The notes beneath the pieces are model-generated. The model was not told the origin of the DNA. It was given only the letters and a program-made list of their open reading frames with translations, and did not search any database. A stretch of 64,000 bases of DNA, from contig CAVOUJ010000056.1 in the NCBI GenBank assembly GCA_963699535.1, forward strand, positions 8,903-72,902. Direction: 5' to 3'. Numbering within the stretch: position 1 is the stretch's first letter; every line of letters begins with the position of its first letter. The stretch is from VBDM01 sp963699535 (GTDB lineage Bacteria > Pseudomonadota > Gammaproteobacteria > Burkholderiales > SG8-39). Of this stretch, positions 19,212-28,998 are shown one piece after another. The translations under genes and the position numbers were made by a program.

Positions 19212-19682
19212 TCAGCGCATTTTCTCGGCCGCGTACTGCACGGCCTTGACGATGTTGACGTAGCCGGTGCAGCGGCACAGGTTGCCCGCGATCGCCTCGC
19301 GGATTTCCTGTTCGCTCGGGTTCTTGTTGCGCTCGAGGAGCGCGCTCGTGGTCATGAGCATGCCCGGCGTGCAGAAGCCGCATTGCAGCCCGTGCTTCTC
19401 GGTGAAGCCCTCCTGCACGGGATGGAGCTTGCCGCCCTGCTCCAGGCCCTCGACCGTGGTGATCTTCGCGCCGTCGGCCTGCACCGCGAGCACGGTGCAC
19501 GACTTCACCGGATTGCCGTCGAGGACCACCGTGCATGCGCCGCAGTGCGAGGTGTCGCAGCCGACGTGCGTGCCGGTCATGCGGAACACTTCGCGGATGA
19601 GGTGCACGAGCAGGAGGCGCGACTCGACTTCCGCCTCGCGCGCCGCGCCGTTGATGGTGACGCTGATCTTGTGCTTGGCCAT
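19212..19682 (-). CDS. coxS: Carbon monoxide dehydrogenase small (2Fe-2S) subunit
   Basis: A 156-residue iron-sulfur subunit that carries electrons from the Mo-Cu site of CoxL to the FAD of CoxM. The N-terminal plant-type [2Fe-2S] cluster is bound by GCDTSHCGACTVVLDG plus the downstream Cys of VKSC, and the C-terminal four-helix [2Fe-2S] domain by GLQCGFCTPGM and GNLCRCTGY. The start at 19682 follows GGAGG by about eight bases; a GTG at 19688 overlaps the coxM stop as GTGA and is an alternative. This is the one intact gene of the three structural cox genes. Confidence 0.93.
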   Translation of the reverse strand: MAKHKISVTINGAAREAEVESRLLLVHLIREVFRMTGTHVGCDTSHCGACTVVLDGNPVKSCTVLAVQADGAKITTVEGLEQGGKLHPVQEGFTEKHGLQCGFCTPGMLMTTSALLERNKNPSEQEIREAIAGNLCRCTGYVNIVKAVQYAAEKMR

Positions 19683-19684
19683 GA

Positions 19685-20558
19685 TCACTTCCCTCCGGCC
19701 CGCTGGACGGCTTTTCGCAGCGCGCGCGCGGTCAGAACGCGCGCCATTTCCTTCTTGTACTCGACCGAGCCGCGCCGGTCGGCGCTGGGCGAGCTCTTCG
19801 CCGCGGCCATCTTCGCCGCTTCCGCGATCGTCTTGTCGTCGGGCGTCTTGCCGGCGAGGAACTTCGCCGCGTCGGCCGCCTCGACCGGCGTCAGCCCGGC
19901 ATTGGTGAGAGCGATGCCGCAGCGCTCGACGGCGCCTTTCGCGTCCAGCGTCAGCTGCACGGCGGCGGCCGCGACGGCGAAGTCCCCGGTCTTGCGCTTG
20001 AGCTTCGCGTAGGCGCCGCCGCTACGCGCCGGCGGCACGGGGATCCGGATCTCGGTGAGGATCTCGTTCGGCGCGAGGGCGGTGCTGTACAGCCCCTTGT
20101 AGAACTGGTTCGCCGCGATGCTGCGCTCGCCCTTGGGTCCGCTGCGCGACGAACGTTGCGCCCAGCGCGATCATGATCGCCGGCTGGTCGTTGCCGGGAT
20201 CGCCGTTCGCGACGTTGCCGCCGACGGTGCCGCGGTTGCGCACCAGCGGATCGGCGATCAGCGGAACGGCGTCGGCGAGAATCGGATACTTCGTGCGGAT
20301 GAGATCCGAGCGCTCGAGCGCGGACTGGCGCGTCATCGCCCCGATGCGCAGCGACCCGCCCTCCTCCTTGATGAAGTCGAGCCCGGGGATGCGCCCGATG
20401 TCGACGAGATGTGCGAAGGACGCAAGGCGTATCTTCAGCATGGGCAGGAGGCTCATGCCGCCCGAGAGCACCTTGGCCTGGTCTCCGTGGCTCGATAGCA
20501 GCTTCAAGGCCTCGTCGAGCGTTCCGGGACGGTGATAGTCGAATGCTGCAGGAATCAT
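19685..20558 (-). CDS. coxM: Carbon monoxide dehydrogenase FAD-binding medium subunit (one indel in this sequence)
   Basis: FAD subunit of the CO dehydrogenase heterotrimer. The N-terminal half runs MIPAAFDYHRPGTLDEALKL, with VLSGGMSLLPMLKIRLA and NRGTVGGNVANGDPGND forming the FAD pyrophosphate-binding loops. At about 20141 the frame shifts; skipping one base gives a continuous AQGPKGERSIAANQFYKG and then the C-terminal domain through PPARSGGAYAKLKRKTGDFA to the stop at 19685, about 290 residues in total, the normal size. The start has a GGGGAGA ribosome-binding site. It overlaps the coxS start region. Confidence 0.88.
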
Positions 20559-20672
20559 CGGTCTCCCCTTTCCGCGCCGTAAGCGCACTCTCCTCACAGA
20601 CCGAACAGAACGGACCGCCGAACCGGCGCGCCGTGTCTCCGGGCACACGTCCCCGGAGCCGGCGACGATACA

Positions 20673-20896
20673 TCAGGCCACGAAGCGGAGCAAGCCCCGC
20701 AGCGATTCGAGGTTGTGCGCGGACCCTACGTGATCGACGAAGGGCAGCCGGGCGCGCATCCCGGCCGTCTCCGGCCGGTAGCGCGAATCGCCAAGTAGCG
20801 GATTCGGCCAGATTATTCTGGCCGAGCGCTGGCGCATCGCGCTTCAGGAGCGGGGCATCCCCCCGCTCGCGGACTGCGTCGCGCGGATCTCCTCGT
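20673..20896 (-). pseudogene. coxE: C-terminal remnant of a CoxE-like (VWA-domain) CO dehydrogenase accessory gene
   Basis: Immediately downstream of the xdhC-YHS stop, an open stretch encodes about 55 residues ending at 20673 that match the C-terminus of CoxE-family VWA proteins: ARIIWPNPLLGDSRYRPETA followed by MRARLPFVDHVGSAHNLESL. A preceding stretch in another frame (ERGDAPLLKR) fits the same family just upstream, so there is also an indel near 20838. The VWA/MIDAS domain itself is missing. CoxE works with the AAA+ ATPase CoxD in maturing the Mo-Cu centre. An intact copy may exist elsewhere; this one is a relic. Family assignment is from remembered CoxE C-termini. Confidence 0.65.
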
Positions 20897-21904
20897 TCAC
20901 GAGCCGCGGACCCTCGCGCGGGCGCCGACGTAGCGGGAGGAATCAGCCAGAAATTTCGCGCGGCAGCCCGCGCAACAGAAGTAGTACTTCTCGCCCTGCG
21001 CTTCGGCCGTGTGAGCCGCCCCGGCGATCGTCACGCTCATTCCGCAAACCGGATCGATCGACTCGCGCACTGTTCTTTCGTCTGATTCCTCGACTCTCGC
21101 CGGCTCCCTTGCCGTTGCCGGCTCCTGCGCTCTTGCCGCCGCGCGGCGCCGCTCGACGATCTGCGCCATGATGGAGACGGCAATCTCCTCGGGCGTGCGC
21201 GCGCCGATGTCCAGGCCCGCCGGCGCCACGATCCGCGCAAGCGCAGCGCGCGAGACCCCGCGGGCGAGCAGCGCATCGCGCAGCAGCGCGAAACGCTTCG
21301 GGCTCGCGATGACGCCGAGATACGCCGGCGAGCGCGCGATGGCCGCTTCGATCGCTTCCAGGTCGCGCTCGCCCATGGTGGCGACGAGCACGTGCGCGCC
21401 GGAAGAAACGACCTCGGGGGACAGCGCTCGCGAGACGCTCAACGCCTCGGGAAAGTCCGCCTTGTCCGCGTCGGGATCGACGACATCGACGCGGTAGCCC
21501 ATGGCATGGCCGATGCGCGCCAGCACGCGGACCGTCGGCGAGCTTCCGAAGAGAAGCAGCCGCGCGACCGGTAGAACGGGTTCGACATAGATTTCCACGG
21601 TACCTCCGCTATCGCAAGTCATGGGAAGCGCGAGCATCCCCGGGCGCTGCCCGCCGCCCGGGTCGGGCGAGAGGCTCAAGAGTCGCGGCTCGCCGTCCGC
21701 GATCGCCCGCAGCGCCTCGCGCAACACCGTCGATCGCGTGCAGCCGCCGCCGACCCAGCCGTGATAGTCGCCCTTCTCCGTCACCACGGCGACGTCGCCG
21801 ACCCGAGCCGAGCTCGGCGGCTCGCGCCGCACCACCGTCACGAGGGCGAAGCGCTCCTCGCGGGAGGCGAGGTTGGAGGCGAGTGCGAGGAGATCGGGAC
21901 GCAT
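20897..21904 (-). CDS. XdhC/CoxF-family maturation protein with C-terminal YHS domain
   Basis: A 335-residue protein. The N-terminal XdhC/CoxI domain starts LVTVVRREPPSSARVGDVAV with GWVGGGCTRS, and the Rossmann-like XdhC C-terminal domain includes LLLFGSSPTVRVLARIGHAM and YLGVIASPKRFALLRDALLA. After a charged linker (about 252-285) comes a YHS domain, DPVCGM...YYFCCAGCRAKFL, a likely metal-binding module. XdhC-like proteins insert the sulfurated Mo cofactor into molybdenum hydroxylases. Its place just upstream of the coxE remnant and coxMSL suggests a role in CO dehydrogenase maturation, with the YHS Cys residues as possible Cu or S handling sites (inference). Confidence 0.85.
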   Translation of the reverse strand: MRPDLLALASNLASREERFALVTVVRREPPSSARVGDVAVVTEKGDYHGWVGGGCTRSTVLREALRAIADGEPRLLSLSPDPGGGQRPGMLALPMTCDSGGTVEIYVEPVLPVARLLLFGSSPTVRVLARIGHAMGYRVDVVDPDADKADFPEALSVSRALSPEVVSSGAHVLVATMGERDLEAIEAAIARSPAYLGVIASPKRFALLRDALLARGVSRAALARIVAPAGLDIGARTPEEIAVSIMAQIVERRRAAARAQEPATAREPARVEESDERTVRESIDPVCGMSVTIAGAAHTAEAQGEKYYFCCAGCRAKFLADSSRYVGARARVRGS

Positions 21905-21949
21905 CGCTATTCGATATGAACCAAGGCATTCATTGTAACGCCGCGCGCT

Positions 21950-22822
21950 TCAAGCGCGCACGAGCACGACCACACCGGCGACCGTCAGCGCCACGCCGAG
22001 CAGGATTCGCGCGCCGGGCTTCTCCTCGCGAAGGAACAGCACCGAGAGCGCGAGCGTGAAAAGCGGGTAGGTTGCAACGAGCGGCGACACCACGCTCACC
22101 TGGGCGCGGCTGAGCGCCGCGTACATCGCGAGCATCCCTGCGCCGTTGCACAATCCGACCGCCATGAACCAAAGCAAGCCGCGCCGGTCTGGAACGGCGG
22201 CCGCACGCGGAACGAAAACCCGGTTGGCCGCGAAGATCGTCGCGCACGACACCGTGTAGCCGACGAGCACCGCGACGAAGGGTTCGGGCCACAGCGCGAG
22301 TCCGGCTTTCACCGCCGCCTGCGCGCCCCCGCGGATCGCCGCGCCGATGAGCGGCAGCAGAACCACCCACGCCGCCCAGTTGCGCGCGCTGCCTTCTCCG
22401 CGCGCGGTGAGCGCGACGACCCCGAGCACGATCGCCGCGGTCCCTCCGGCAATCGTCGCATCGAGCTGCTCGCCCAGGAACAGCACCGCACAGAGCACCG
22501 CGAAAACAGGCGTCGTGCTCGAGACGGTCCCGGCGATGGTGGGTCCCACTAGCCGGTTCGACTCGAAGTTGAGCCAAGTCACGAGCGCAGGGAAGACGAG
22601 CCCCACGGCGGCGAAGACGGCGAGCGCGGTCGCATTCCAGCCGTCGCCGCTGAAGAGGAAGGGCGCGAGCACCCAGAAGAGCGCCGTCGTGGATGGAATG
22701 CTGACCAACGCGCCCCGCGCGGGATCGAGGTAGCGAAGTCCGACGTTGGCGATCACCACCGCGATGCCCAGAAACGCCGAGGCCGCGAGCGCGAGTGCGA
22801 TACTTGCTATTTGCTCTTCCAA
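21950..22822 (-). CDS. EamA/DMT-family membrane transporter
   Basis: A 290-residue protein with about ten predicted transmembrane helices in two EamA repeats, beginning MEEQIASIALALAASAFLGI and ending LFLREEKPGARILLGVALTV. DMT superfamily exporters move metabolites such as amino acids; the substrate cannot be read from sequence. It overlaps the 3' end of the addA-like gene by 16 bases and precedes xdhC by about 45 bases, so all three may be cotranscribed. Confidence 0.88.
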   Translation of the reverse strand: MEEQIASIALALAASAFLGIAVVIANVGLRYLDPARGALVSIPSTTALFWVLAPFLFSGDGWNATALAVFAAVGLVFPALVTWLNFESNRLVGPTIAGTVSSTTPVFAVLCAVLFLGEQLDATIAGGTAAIVLGVVALTARGEGSARNWAAWVVLLPLIGAAIRGGAQAAVKAGLALWPEPFVAVLVGYTVSCATIFAANRVFVPRAAAVPDRRGLLWFMAVGLCNGAGMLAMYAALSRAQVSVVSPLVATYPLFTLALSVLFLREEKPGARILLGVALTVAGVVVLVRA

Positions 22823-25800
22823 TTCCGCCAGCCCGCCAACAGCGGGAAGTAGAGTCCGAGCGCCGCGTTTTCGCCTGCGCTGAGCGCGCGCGCATAGCGC
22901 TCCAGTTGCGCCCGATAGCGCTCCTGTTCGCTGTCGAGAAAACCTTCGAGGTCTTTGCCCTCGTGACTGCTGGTCTTGTAGTCAACGATCCATCGCACAT
23001 CCTCCGCCGTGCGGAAGATGCGATCCACGATGTAGGTGTTCGCCCCGGCAGCGCCTGTCACGCGGATGCGATGCTCGCTGCGTGCTTCGGGATGCGGACC
23101 GAGAACCCAGCGACCGCGCTCGTCTGAGATCGCGTTCTTCAGGGCAACGCTGATCTGCTCGGTGGAAGCCTTCAGGTCACGCGGCGGAACGCCACGCCGC
23201 TCGAGTTCATTTGCAAAGCGGCTCCTCAGCGCGTCGATGCGAGTGGCGTCCCACGTGCGCAACTCATCAGCGGCGATGCGCTGCAGCCAGCGATGCACGA
23301 TCGTTCCGACATGACGCGCCGTTTCTCCGGCCCATGAGAACTCGATCTCCTCTTCCCGCCGTCCCTCGTCCGGCGCCGTCCACTTCACTGAAGCAGGCGC
23401 CTTCGGCAAAGCGAAGCCGGCCGGAAGGCGATGCAGCACATCGTGGATCGGCATGCGCTCGGGCTCGGCGATGGCATCGGCGGGCGCTTCGCCGAAGTGC
23501 TCGCGCGCTTGCCACCAGATCTTCGCGAGAAGGGAGCGCCGCGAGGGTTCCTTGGGCCTGAGGTCGTCGTCGGCCTTCGCGCAGGCGAGGAGGTGCAGGC
23601 GCTGCCTGGCGCGAGTGGCGACGACGTAGAAGAGGCGGCCGGCCTCGATGTCGTCGGCGTCCTTGTCGAGCTCCCGTACATATTGGTAGGTCGGGTCTTC
23701 GCCGGCGCCGGTTTCGTCGATCGGGGCGAGGAGCAGTCCGGCGGGAAGGAGCGACTTCCAGACGAGGAGCGGCTTCGGGCCGGAGCGAGGCAGGCGGTCG
23801 AGGCCGGGGACGATCACGGTGTCGAACTCGAGGCCCTTGGCGCGGTGGATGGTCATGATCTCGACCGCGTCCTTCGTCGCCTTTACGTCGGGCTGGGCGT
23901 AGAGGCGGCGGTCGATCTTGTCCTCGAGCGCGGCGAGATCGACCTCGCCCGCCTCTTCCAGGCGCTCGAGCTCGTCGAGGAAGATCTCGGCGTCCTCGAG
24001 ATCGGTCTCGCTCTCGACGCACGCGGGGCCGCCGAGCGCGAGCCACGCGCCCTCGACGCGCTCGCGCAGGGAGCCGCGCAGCCGGTTCTTCACCAGCGGC
24101 GCGAGGACCGAGCGGACGCGGTCGACGCGCTTCTGGCCATCGGCCGAGAGGTGGGTGACATCGCGCATCTTGTCGAAGATGAGCGCGCCGCCGCTGGTGT
24201 ACTCGCTGCCGCCTTCCTCGCTCCGGCCGGACGAGAGGAGCAGGAGATCGGCGAGGGTGAGGCCGCACCAGGGAGCGCGCAGGCACGCGAGCCAGGCGAT
24301 GCGGTCCCCGAGGTGCAGGAGCGCGCGCGCCAGCGCGTAGAGGTCCTGCACGACCTGCTTCTCGCCGAGTTGCTCGATGTCGAGCGCGCGGAAGCGCACG
24401 CCCGCCTCCTTGAGCGCCGGCACGATCTCGTCGAGGTGCGCGCGGTTGCGGACGAGGATCGCCTTGCTGCCCGAAGCCTCCCGGACGATCGAAACGACCT
24501 TCTTCGCTTCCTCTTCGCGGTCGTAGCCGCAGTGCCAGGTCACGGCGGTGCCGGGAAGCGCGGGCTCGAACTCCGAAGCCGGGAGATACGGAACGGCGCC
24601 CAGGGTCTGGTCTTCCTGCGCGGGCAGGACGCGCGGGAAGGCGGCGTTGAACCACGCGACGAGGCCTTCCTGCGAGCGGCGGTTGGTGCTGAGCTCGATC
24701 GCCTCGAGCGCGACCGAGCCGATGCCGGAATGCTTCGCCTGTAAGAAGAGCGACACTTCGGCCTCTCGGAAGCGGTAGATGGACTGCATCGGGTCGCCGA
24801 CGAGGAAGAGCGTGCGTCCGTCGCCCGGCTGCCATCCCGAGGTCAGCTTGGTGAGCAGTTCAAACTGCGACAGCGACGTGTCCTGGAACTCGTCGACCAG
24901 GATGTGCGAGATCTTCTGGTCGAGCGAGAGCAGCAGGTCGCTCGGGTCGTCGACCGAGCCGAGCGCCTCGAGCGCGCCGTGCGCGAACTCGGTGAAGTCG
25001 GCCTGGCCGCGCTCGCCGAACAGCACCTTGAGGTGCGCGACGGCGGGCTTGAGAAGCGCGAGGATCGCTTCCAGCGCCTCCCATTGCCGGTCGTCGTACT
25101 GCGCCGGCGGCATGTTGTAGAGCGCCCAGAGCGCTTCGCGCAGCCCCGGGATACGGACAAGCTCGGGCGGCGGCGGGGAGCGTTTGCGTCCAATCGCCCT
25201 TTTGCGTCAGGTATCCGCGAGCGAGCGCCTCCGAAGCCTTGGGATAGAGCGCCTGGGCGTGCTTCAGGAGACGCGTTCGTTCGGAGACGAGAGTCGCCTC
25301 GAGTTCTGCGCGCGTCGGCACGGCGCCGGTCTTGCGCAGCCAGCGGTCGCGGCTCTCGAGCATCTTGGCGAGCTGCTCGGTGGCGAGCGGGATGTTGTTG
25401 TCGAGGTGCGCGAGCAGCCGCTCAGTCGCGGGATTGAATTCCTCGAACACGCGCGCCGCGGCCTCCTTGTAGAGGGGCTTCGCGTCTTCGATGATCTCGG
25501 GCTGGGCACCGAAGCGGGCGAGCACCGGCACCTGCCGCGTGAGCGCGGTGCAGAACGCGTCGATCGTCTGGATGCGCAAGCGGTGGGCGATCTCGGCCGA
25601 CTCATTTCCCGTCTCGTGCAGGCGCTCCAGCACGCGCTTGCGCATCTCGGCCGCGGCCTTCTTGGTGAAGGTGATGGCGAGAACTTCCTCGGGCTTTTTG
25701 ACGACCTCCAGCAGTTTCAGGAAGCGGCGCACCAGCAGCTCGGTCTTCCCGGAGCCGGCAGGCGCCTGGACGATGAAGGAGCGCTTTACGTCGAGCGCGG

Positions 25801-25825
25801 TTTCCCGGGCGCCGGCGTCCTTCAC
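22807..25825 (-). CDS. AddA-like UvrD/Rep helicase-nuclease (one indel in this sequence)
   Basis: A double-strand-break-processing helicase-nuclease subunit. Walker A is in APAGSGKTELLVRRF, motif Ia in TFTKKAAAEMR, motif II is VDEFQDTSLSQFELL, the later motifs are MTIHRAKGLEFDTVIVPGLD and VVATRARQRLHLLA, and a C-terminal PD-(D/E)XK nuclease has VDYKTSSHEG. A frame change in the C-rich stretch near 25170-25190 splits it; dropping one base yields one ~1005-residue protein (total length is 3n+1). The GTG start overlaps the addB-like stop as GTGA, so the two are coupled. This two-gene system replaces RecBCD in many betaproteobacteria. Confidence 0.85.
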
Positions 25826-28410
25826 TCTTCGAATTCCTCTTCGGCCAGGACGTTGATCTTTTCGTACACGCGGCAGAGCGTCTCGAGGCCGCAGTAGCGG
25901 CAGGTCATGAGGTCCTTCTTGGGATCGACGCCCGCCTCGCCCGCCGCGAAAGACTGACCGAGCCGTTCGGCCTCGGCCTTCCAGTCGCGCAGCAGCGGCT
26001 GCCACGCCTTCGCCTTCTGCACCTTGGGGATCGCCTTGTCGTCGCGCGAGTAGCCCATGAAGCGCATTTCTCCGGGACGTACCTTGGCGAAGGCGACTGC
26101 CGTCACCTCCTCCTTCGCCGCCACCGCGTAGAGCGCGAGCTGCGGCTCGTCGGGGCGCGGCGGATCCCAGCGCCGCGGCGTGATATTGCCGCCGGTCTTG
26201 TAGTCGATGATCGCGTAGCCGCCGCTGGAGAGCTTGTCCATGCGGTCGATGCGCGCGTCGAACTCGAGGCCGGCGAAGCTGATCTTTCGCTTGTCTTCGA
26301 CGCCCACCACGGAAAATTCTGACCGGCTTTTCTCGACCTCGAGCCACTCGCGCGCGATGCGCGCCATACGCGAGCGCTCGAGCTCGGCGAGCCGACCCTC
26401 GAGCTCCAGTTCCTTCACCGCGGCGGCGGCGGCCTGCTCGATCGCGGAATCGAGATTTCCCTGGAGGGAAGAGGAATCCTTCAGGAGGCCCCACAGGTGC
26501 TTCATCAACTCGTGCACGAGGTTGCCGCGCTTCCTCAAGTCGAGGCCGTCCGACGGCTCCTCCAGCTCCTTCGCCGAAAGGCGGTGACTGGCGAAGGCGC
26601 GGAACGGGCACGCCGCCTGGTCGGAGAGGACCTTGGTGCCGCCGCGGATCTGCTTCGCCGTAACGGCAGGCGCGACGCGGTCTTCGAGGGTTTCCCGTCG
26701 CTTCAATTTGAATATCTCGTCCCGGAATTTCGGGAAGGCGGGGACTTCGACCTGCTTCAAGGGAACGTCGGCGATGAGCGGGCTCGGCAGGACGTCACGG
26801 TCCTCCTCCTTGGTGAAATGCGAGAACACCACCTCGCCGGCGGCCTGCTTCCAGCCGTCGGTGATGCGCCGGTCGAGCGCGAGCGAGGTCTCGGCGCTCG
26901 CCTCGGGAATGCCGGCCTTGCGCTGCTGCGCGAGCGGCAGGAAGGGATTGGGCGAGCTCTTCAGCGGCCAGGCTTCGTCGCTCAGGCCGGTGACCCAGAG
27001 ATGGTCGAACTCGACGCCTGCGGACTCGAGCAGGCCCAGTACCTGGATCGGCGTATCCGGCGTTTCCGGCTGGAACAGCGTATCGGCGCAGATCTTTCGC
27101 AGCGTCTGAAACGCCTGAGAGAAGGACATCTCCTTGGAGATTCGATCGAGGCGAGACAGCTCGCCGAGCGCTTCGTGCCACTTGGCCTGCGTCTGGAACT
27201 CGTCCGAGTCGAGCGCGCGCTCGCCGGGAAAGCCGGCAGCCTCGAGCACGCTCGAGAAATGCCGCGCCCACTCGGCCGGCGTCTTCTGCGAGAACAGCCC
27301 AGTCTCGCGCATCCCGAACACCCGCTCGAGCCTCTCGCGAAGCACGGTCTTCTTCTCGAGAAAAGCGATCAGCTTCGGCAGCGCGACCGTGGCGCCGAGC
27401 TTCCCACGCAGCCGCGCCTCGAGGCGCATGCGCGCGCCGAGCTCGGTCTCGGCACCGCCGATGAACGGCGAGCGCACGAGCCGGCTCGCCTCTTCGAACG
27501 GGATTTCCTCTTGTGATACCCGAAGGACCGACAAAGCCAGCGCAACGACCGGGTACCGCTCTAGCGGAATGCCGATCGAGATGTTGAACGGCATCGCCGC
27601 CTTCTCGCCGCCGGGTCGCATCACACGCGAGAAGACGCGCGCGACTTCCTTTCTGTCTTCCTGCAAGGAGGGAATGACAACCCCGATCCGTTTGCCGCCC
27701 GCTTCCAGGCGCGCCCTCGCCCACCGCGCGGCCGCCTCGATCTCGTGCTTCGCGGAATCGAAAACCGCTCGCGAAACGGTGGCGGACCGGGGATCCGGCC
27801 TGCAAAAAGCGATCTCCGTTCCGAGCGCGTCGAGGAACTCCTTCGTCTGCGGCGGCAGGATGTCGAACTCGTAGGCGACGACGAGCTTCGGCTGCTTCAG
27901 CTCCGGCAGGAACCGCTGCAGCGCATCCGGCAGCCGCGGGGTATCGAGGTCGTTCTCGGTTTTCTTCTTATAGTGAATGAGCCACCGCGCGAAAGTCTCG
28001 GTGTCCTGGTTCCCGGCGCCGGGGCGGATGCGCCACAGGTTGGCGAGGTTCCAGGCGTCGCGGCACTTGGCGGCCGCGCCTTCGACGGCAAGGAGGCCGC
28101 TCCCGCCGACTACCTGCTTCCAGACTTCCTCCTCCTGCGCCGGCGCGAGAAGCATCGGCAACTCGGCCGAGAGGTCCGCATAGAGGCCGTCCTCGTAGAG
28201 CCGCTGCACGAAAGCACCGAACGGCAGGATATCCGGCGCTTCCCAGACCGAAAGTGCTTTCCCGATCTGGAAAGCATCGAACTCCAGCATCAGCGCCTGC
28301 GACAGGCGCTTGTTCGGGGTAACGACGGTCGGGGCCGCCGGGCCGCCTTGCGCAAGGCGCTCGAGCAAGGCGCTCTTCTTCAGGAACGGCCACTCGGCGC
28401 CCGCGCTCAT
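25822..28410 (-). CDS. AddB-like inactivated-helicase/nuclease (PD-(D/E)XK) subunit
   Basis: An 862-residue partner of the AddA-like helicase. It lacks a working Walker A, like AddB-type subunits, but has the helicase-like core (e.g. ISIGIPLERYPVVALALSVL) and a C-terminal RecB-type nuclease domain with RIDRMDKL and AIIDYKTGG. A Cys set, CPFRAF near residue 600 plus CRYCGLETLC near 840, fits the iron-sulfur staple of AddB-family nucleases. It is involved in recombination repair of DNA ends. First gene of the addB-addA pair. Confidence 0.85.
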   Translation of the reverse strand: MSAGAEWPFLKKSALLERLAQGGPAAPTVVTPNKRLSQALMLEFDAFQIGKALSVWEAPDILPFGAFVQRLYEDGLYADLSAELPMLLAPAQEEEVWKQVVGGSGLLAVEGAAAKCRDAWNLANLWRIRPGAGNQDTETFARWLIHYKKKTENDLDTPRLPDALQRFLPELKQPKLVVAYEFDILPPQTKEFLDALGTEIAFCRPDPRSATVSRAVFDSAKHEIEAAARWARARLEAGGKRIGVVIPSLQEDRKEVARVFSRVMRPGGEKAAMPFNISIGIPLERYPVVALALSVLRVSQEEIPFEEASRLVRSPFIGGAETELGARMRLEARLRGKLGATVALPKLIAFLEKKTVLRERLERVFGMRETGLFSQKTPAEWARHFSSVLEAAGFPGERALDSDEFQTQAKWHEALGELSRLDRISKEMSFSQAFQTLRKICADTLFQPETPDTPIQVLGLLESAGVEFDHLWVTGLSDEAWPLKSSPNPFLPLAQQRKAGIPEASAETSLALDRRITDGWKQAAGEVVFSHFTKEEDRDVLPSPLIADVPLKQVEVPAFPKFRDEIFKLKRRETLEDRVAPAVTAKQIRGGTKVLSDQAACPFRAFASHRLSAKELEEPSDGLDLRKRGNLVHELMKHLWGLLKDSSSLQGNLDSAIEQAAAAAVKELELEGRLAELERSRMARIAREWLEVEKSRSEFSVVGVEDKRKISFAGLEFDARIDRMDKLSSGGYAIIDYKTGGNITPRRWDPPRPDEPQLALYAVAAKEEVTAVAFAKVRPGEMRFMGYSRDDKAIPKVQKAKAWQPLLRDWKAEAERLGQSFAAGEAGVDPKKDLMTCRYCGLETLCRVYEKINVLAEEEFEE

Positions 28411-28421
28411 GGGCGCCTACT

Positions 28422-28758
28422 TTAGCGCGTGCTCAGCGCTCGAGGAGGTGCTTTCTTGTCCTTCACCTTGGTCCATGCGTCGGCGTCCGGCGGCGCGGGC
28501 TTGCGCTCGACGATGGGCTTCCAGATCTTGGAGAGGTCGGCGTTGAGCGCGAATCCATTCGCGCTGTCCGGGAGGAACGTCGTCCTCGGCGAAGATCGCG
28601 TCGACCGGGCATTCGGGCACGCACAGGGTGCAGTCGATGCACTCCTCCGGGTCGATCACCAGCATGTTGGGGCCTTCGCGGAAGCAGTCGACCGGGCAGA
28701 CATCGACGCAGTCGGTGTACTTGCACTTGATGCAGCTTTCGGTGACGACGTAGGTCAT
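28422..28758 (-). CDS. fdxA: 7Fe ([3Fe-4S][4Fe-4S]) ferredoxin, FdxA-type (one indel in this sequence)
   Basis: The N-terminus MTYVVTESCIKCKYTDCVDV with CPVDCF, and CIDCTLCVPECPVDAIFAED, provides the ligands for a [3Fe-4S] and a [4Fe-4S] cluster, as in the ~107-residue FdxA ferredoxins. After PPGQ the frame is lost; skipping one base at 28563 continues with NGFALNADLSKIWKPIVERK, the expected C-terminal half, and ends at 28422 (about 111 residues). Low-potential electron carrier; the redox partner is not apparent. Confidence 0.85.
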
Positions 28759-28890
28759 TCTGGAAAAGCCGCTTGCACCCTCATCCTTGTCCCGCAAGGG
28801 CATCCGGGAAGCCGAAGTCTACCACGGCCACCCCGAGAGCCAGCCGTTTCTCCTGAGAAAATAACCCCTTAGCTCTGAAGGATATGCGCT

Positions 28891-28918
28891 TTTGCTCCCG
28901 GGGAAATTCCGCTAGCAT
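28891..28918 (+). promoter_or_regulatory. Candidate sigma-70 promoter for trxA
   Basis: TTTGCT and TAGCAT hexamers separated by 16 bases, 81 bases before the trxA start codon, in the divergent fdxA/trxA region. Both hexamers deviate from consensus, so this is tentative. Confidence 0.35.
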
Positions 28919-28998
28919 GTTCTTGAAGACTGGGGCTCACGCCTCGATATACCGACAAGAGCAGCGTCTGCTGCACTCTCCGATTCTCAGAGGAATCA

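Noticed and set aside
20558..20672. Extension of coxM to the in-frame ATG at 20648
   Set aside because: The added residues are Arg-rich and unlike the family; the ATG at 20558 has a proper ribosome-binding site and the family N-terminus.
25826..26611. Extension of the addA-like frame into the addB gene
   Set aside because: This frame overlaps the genuine addB-like coding region and is a shadow; the real start is the GTG at 25825.
28861..28998. Possible small RNA between fdxA and trxA
   Set aside because: Only a weak promoter match is seen; no terminator or conserved structure before trxA.
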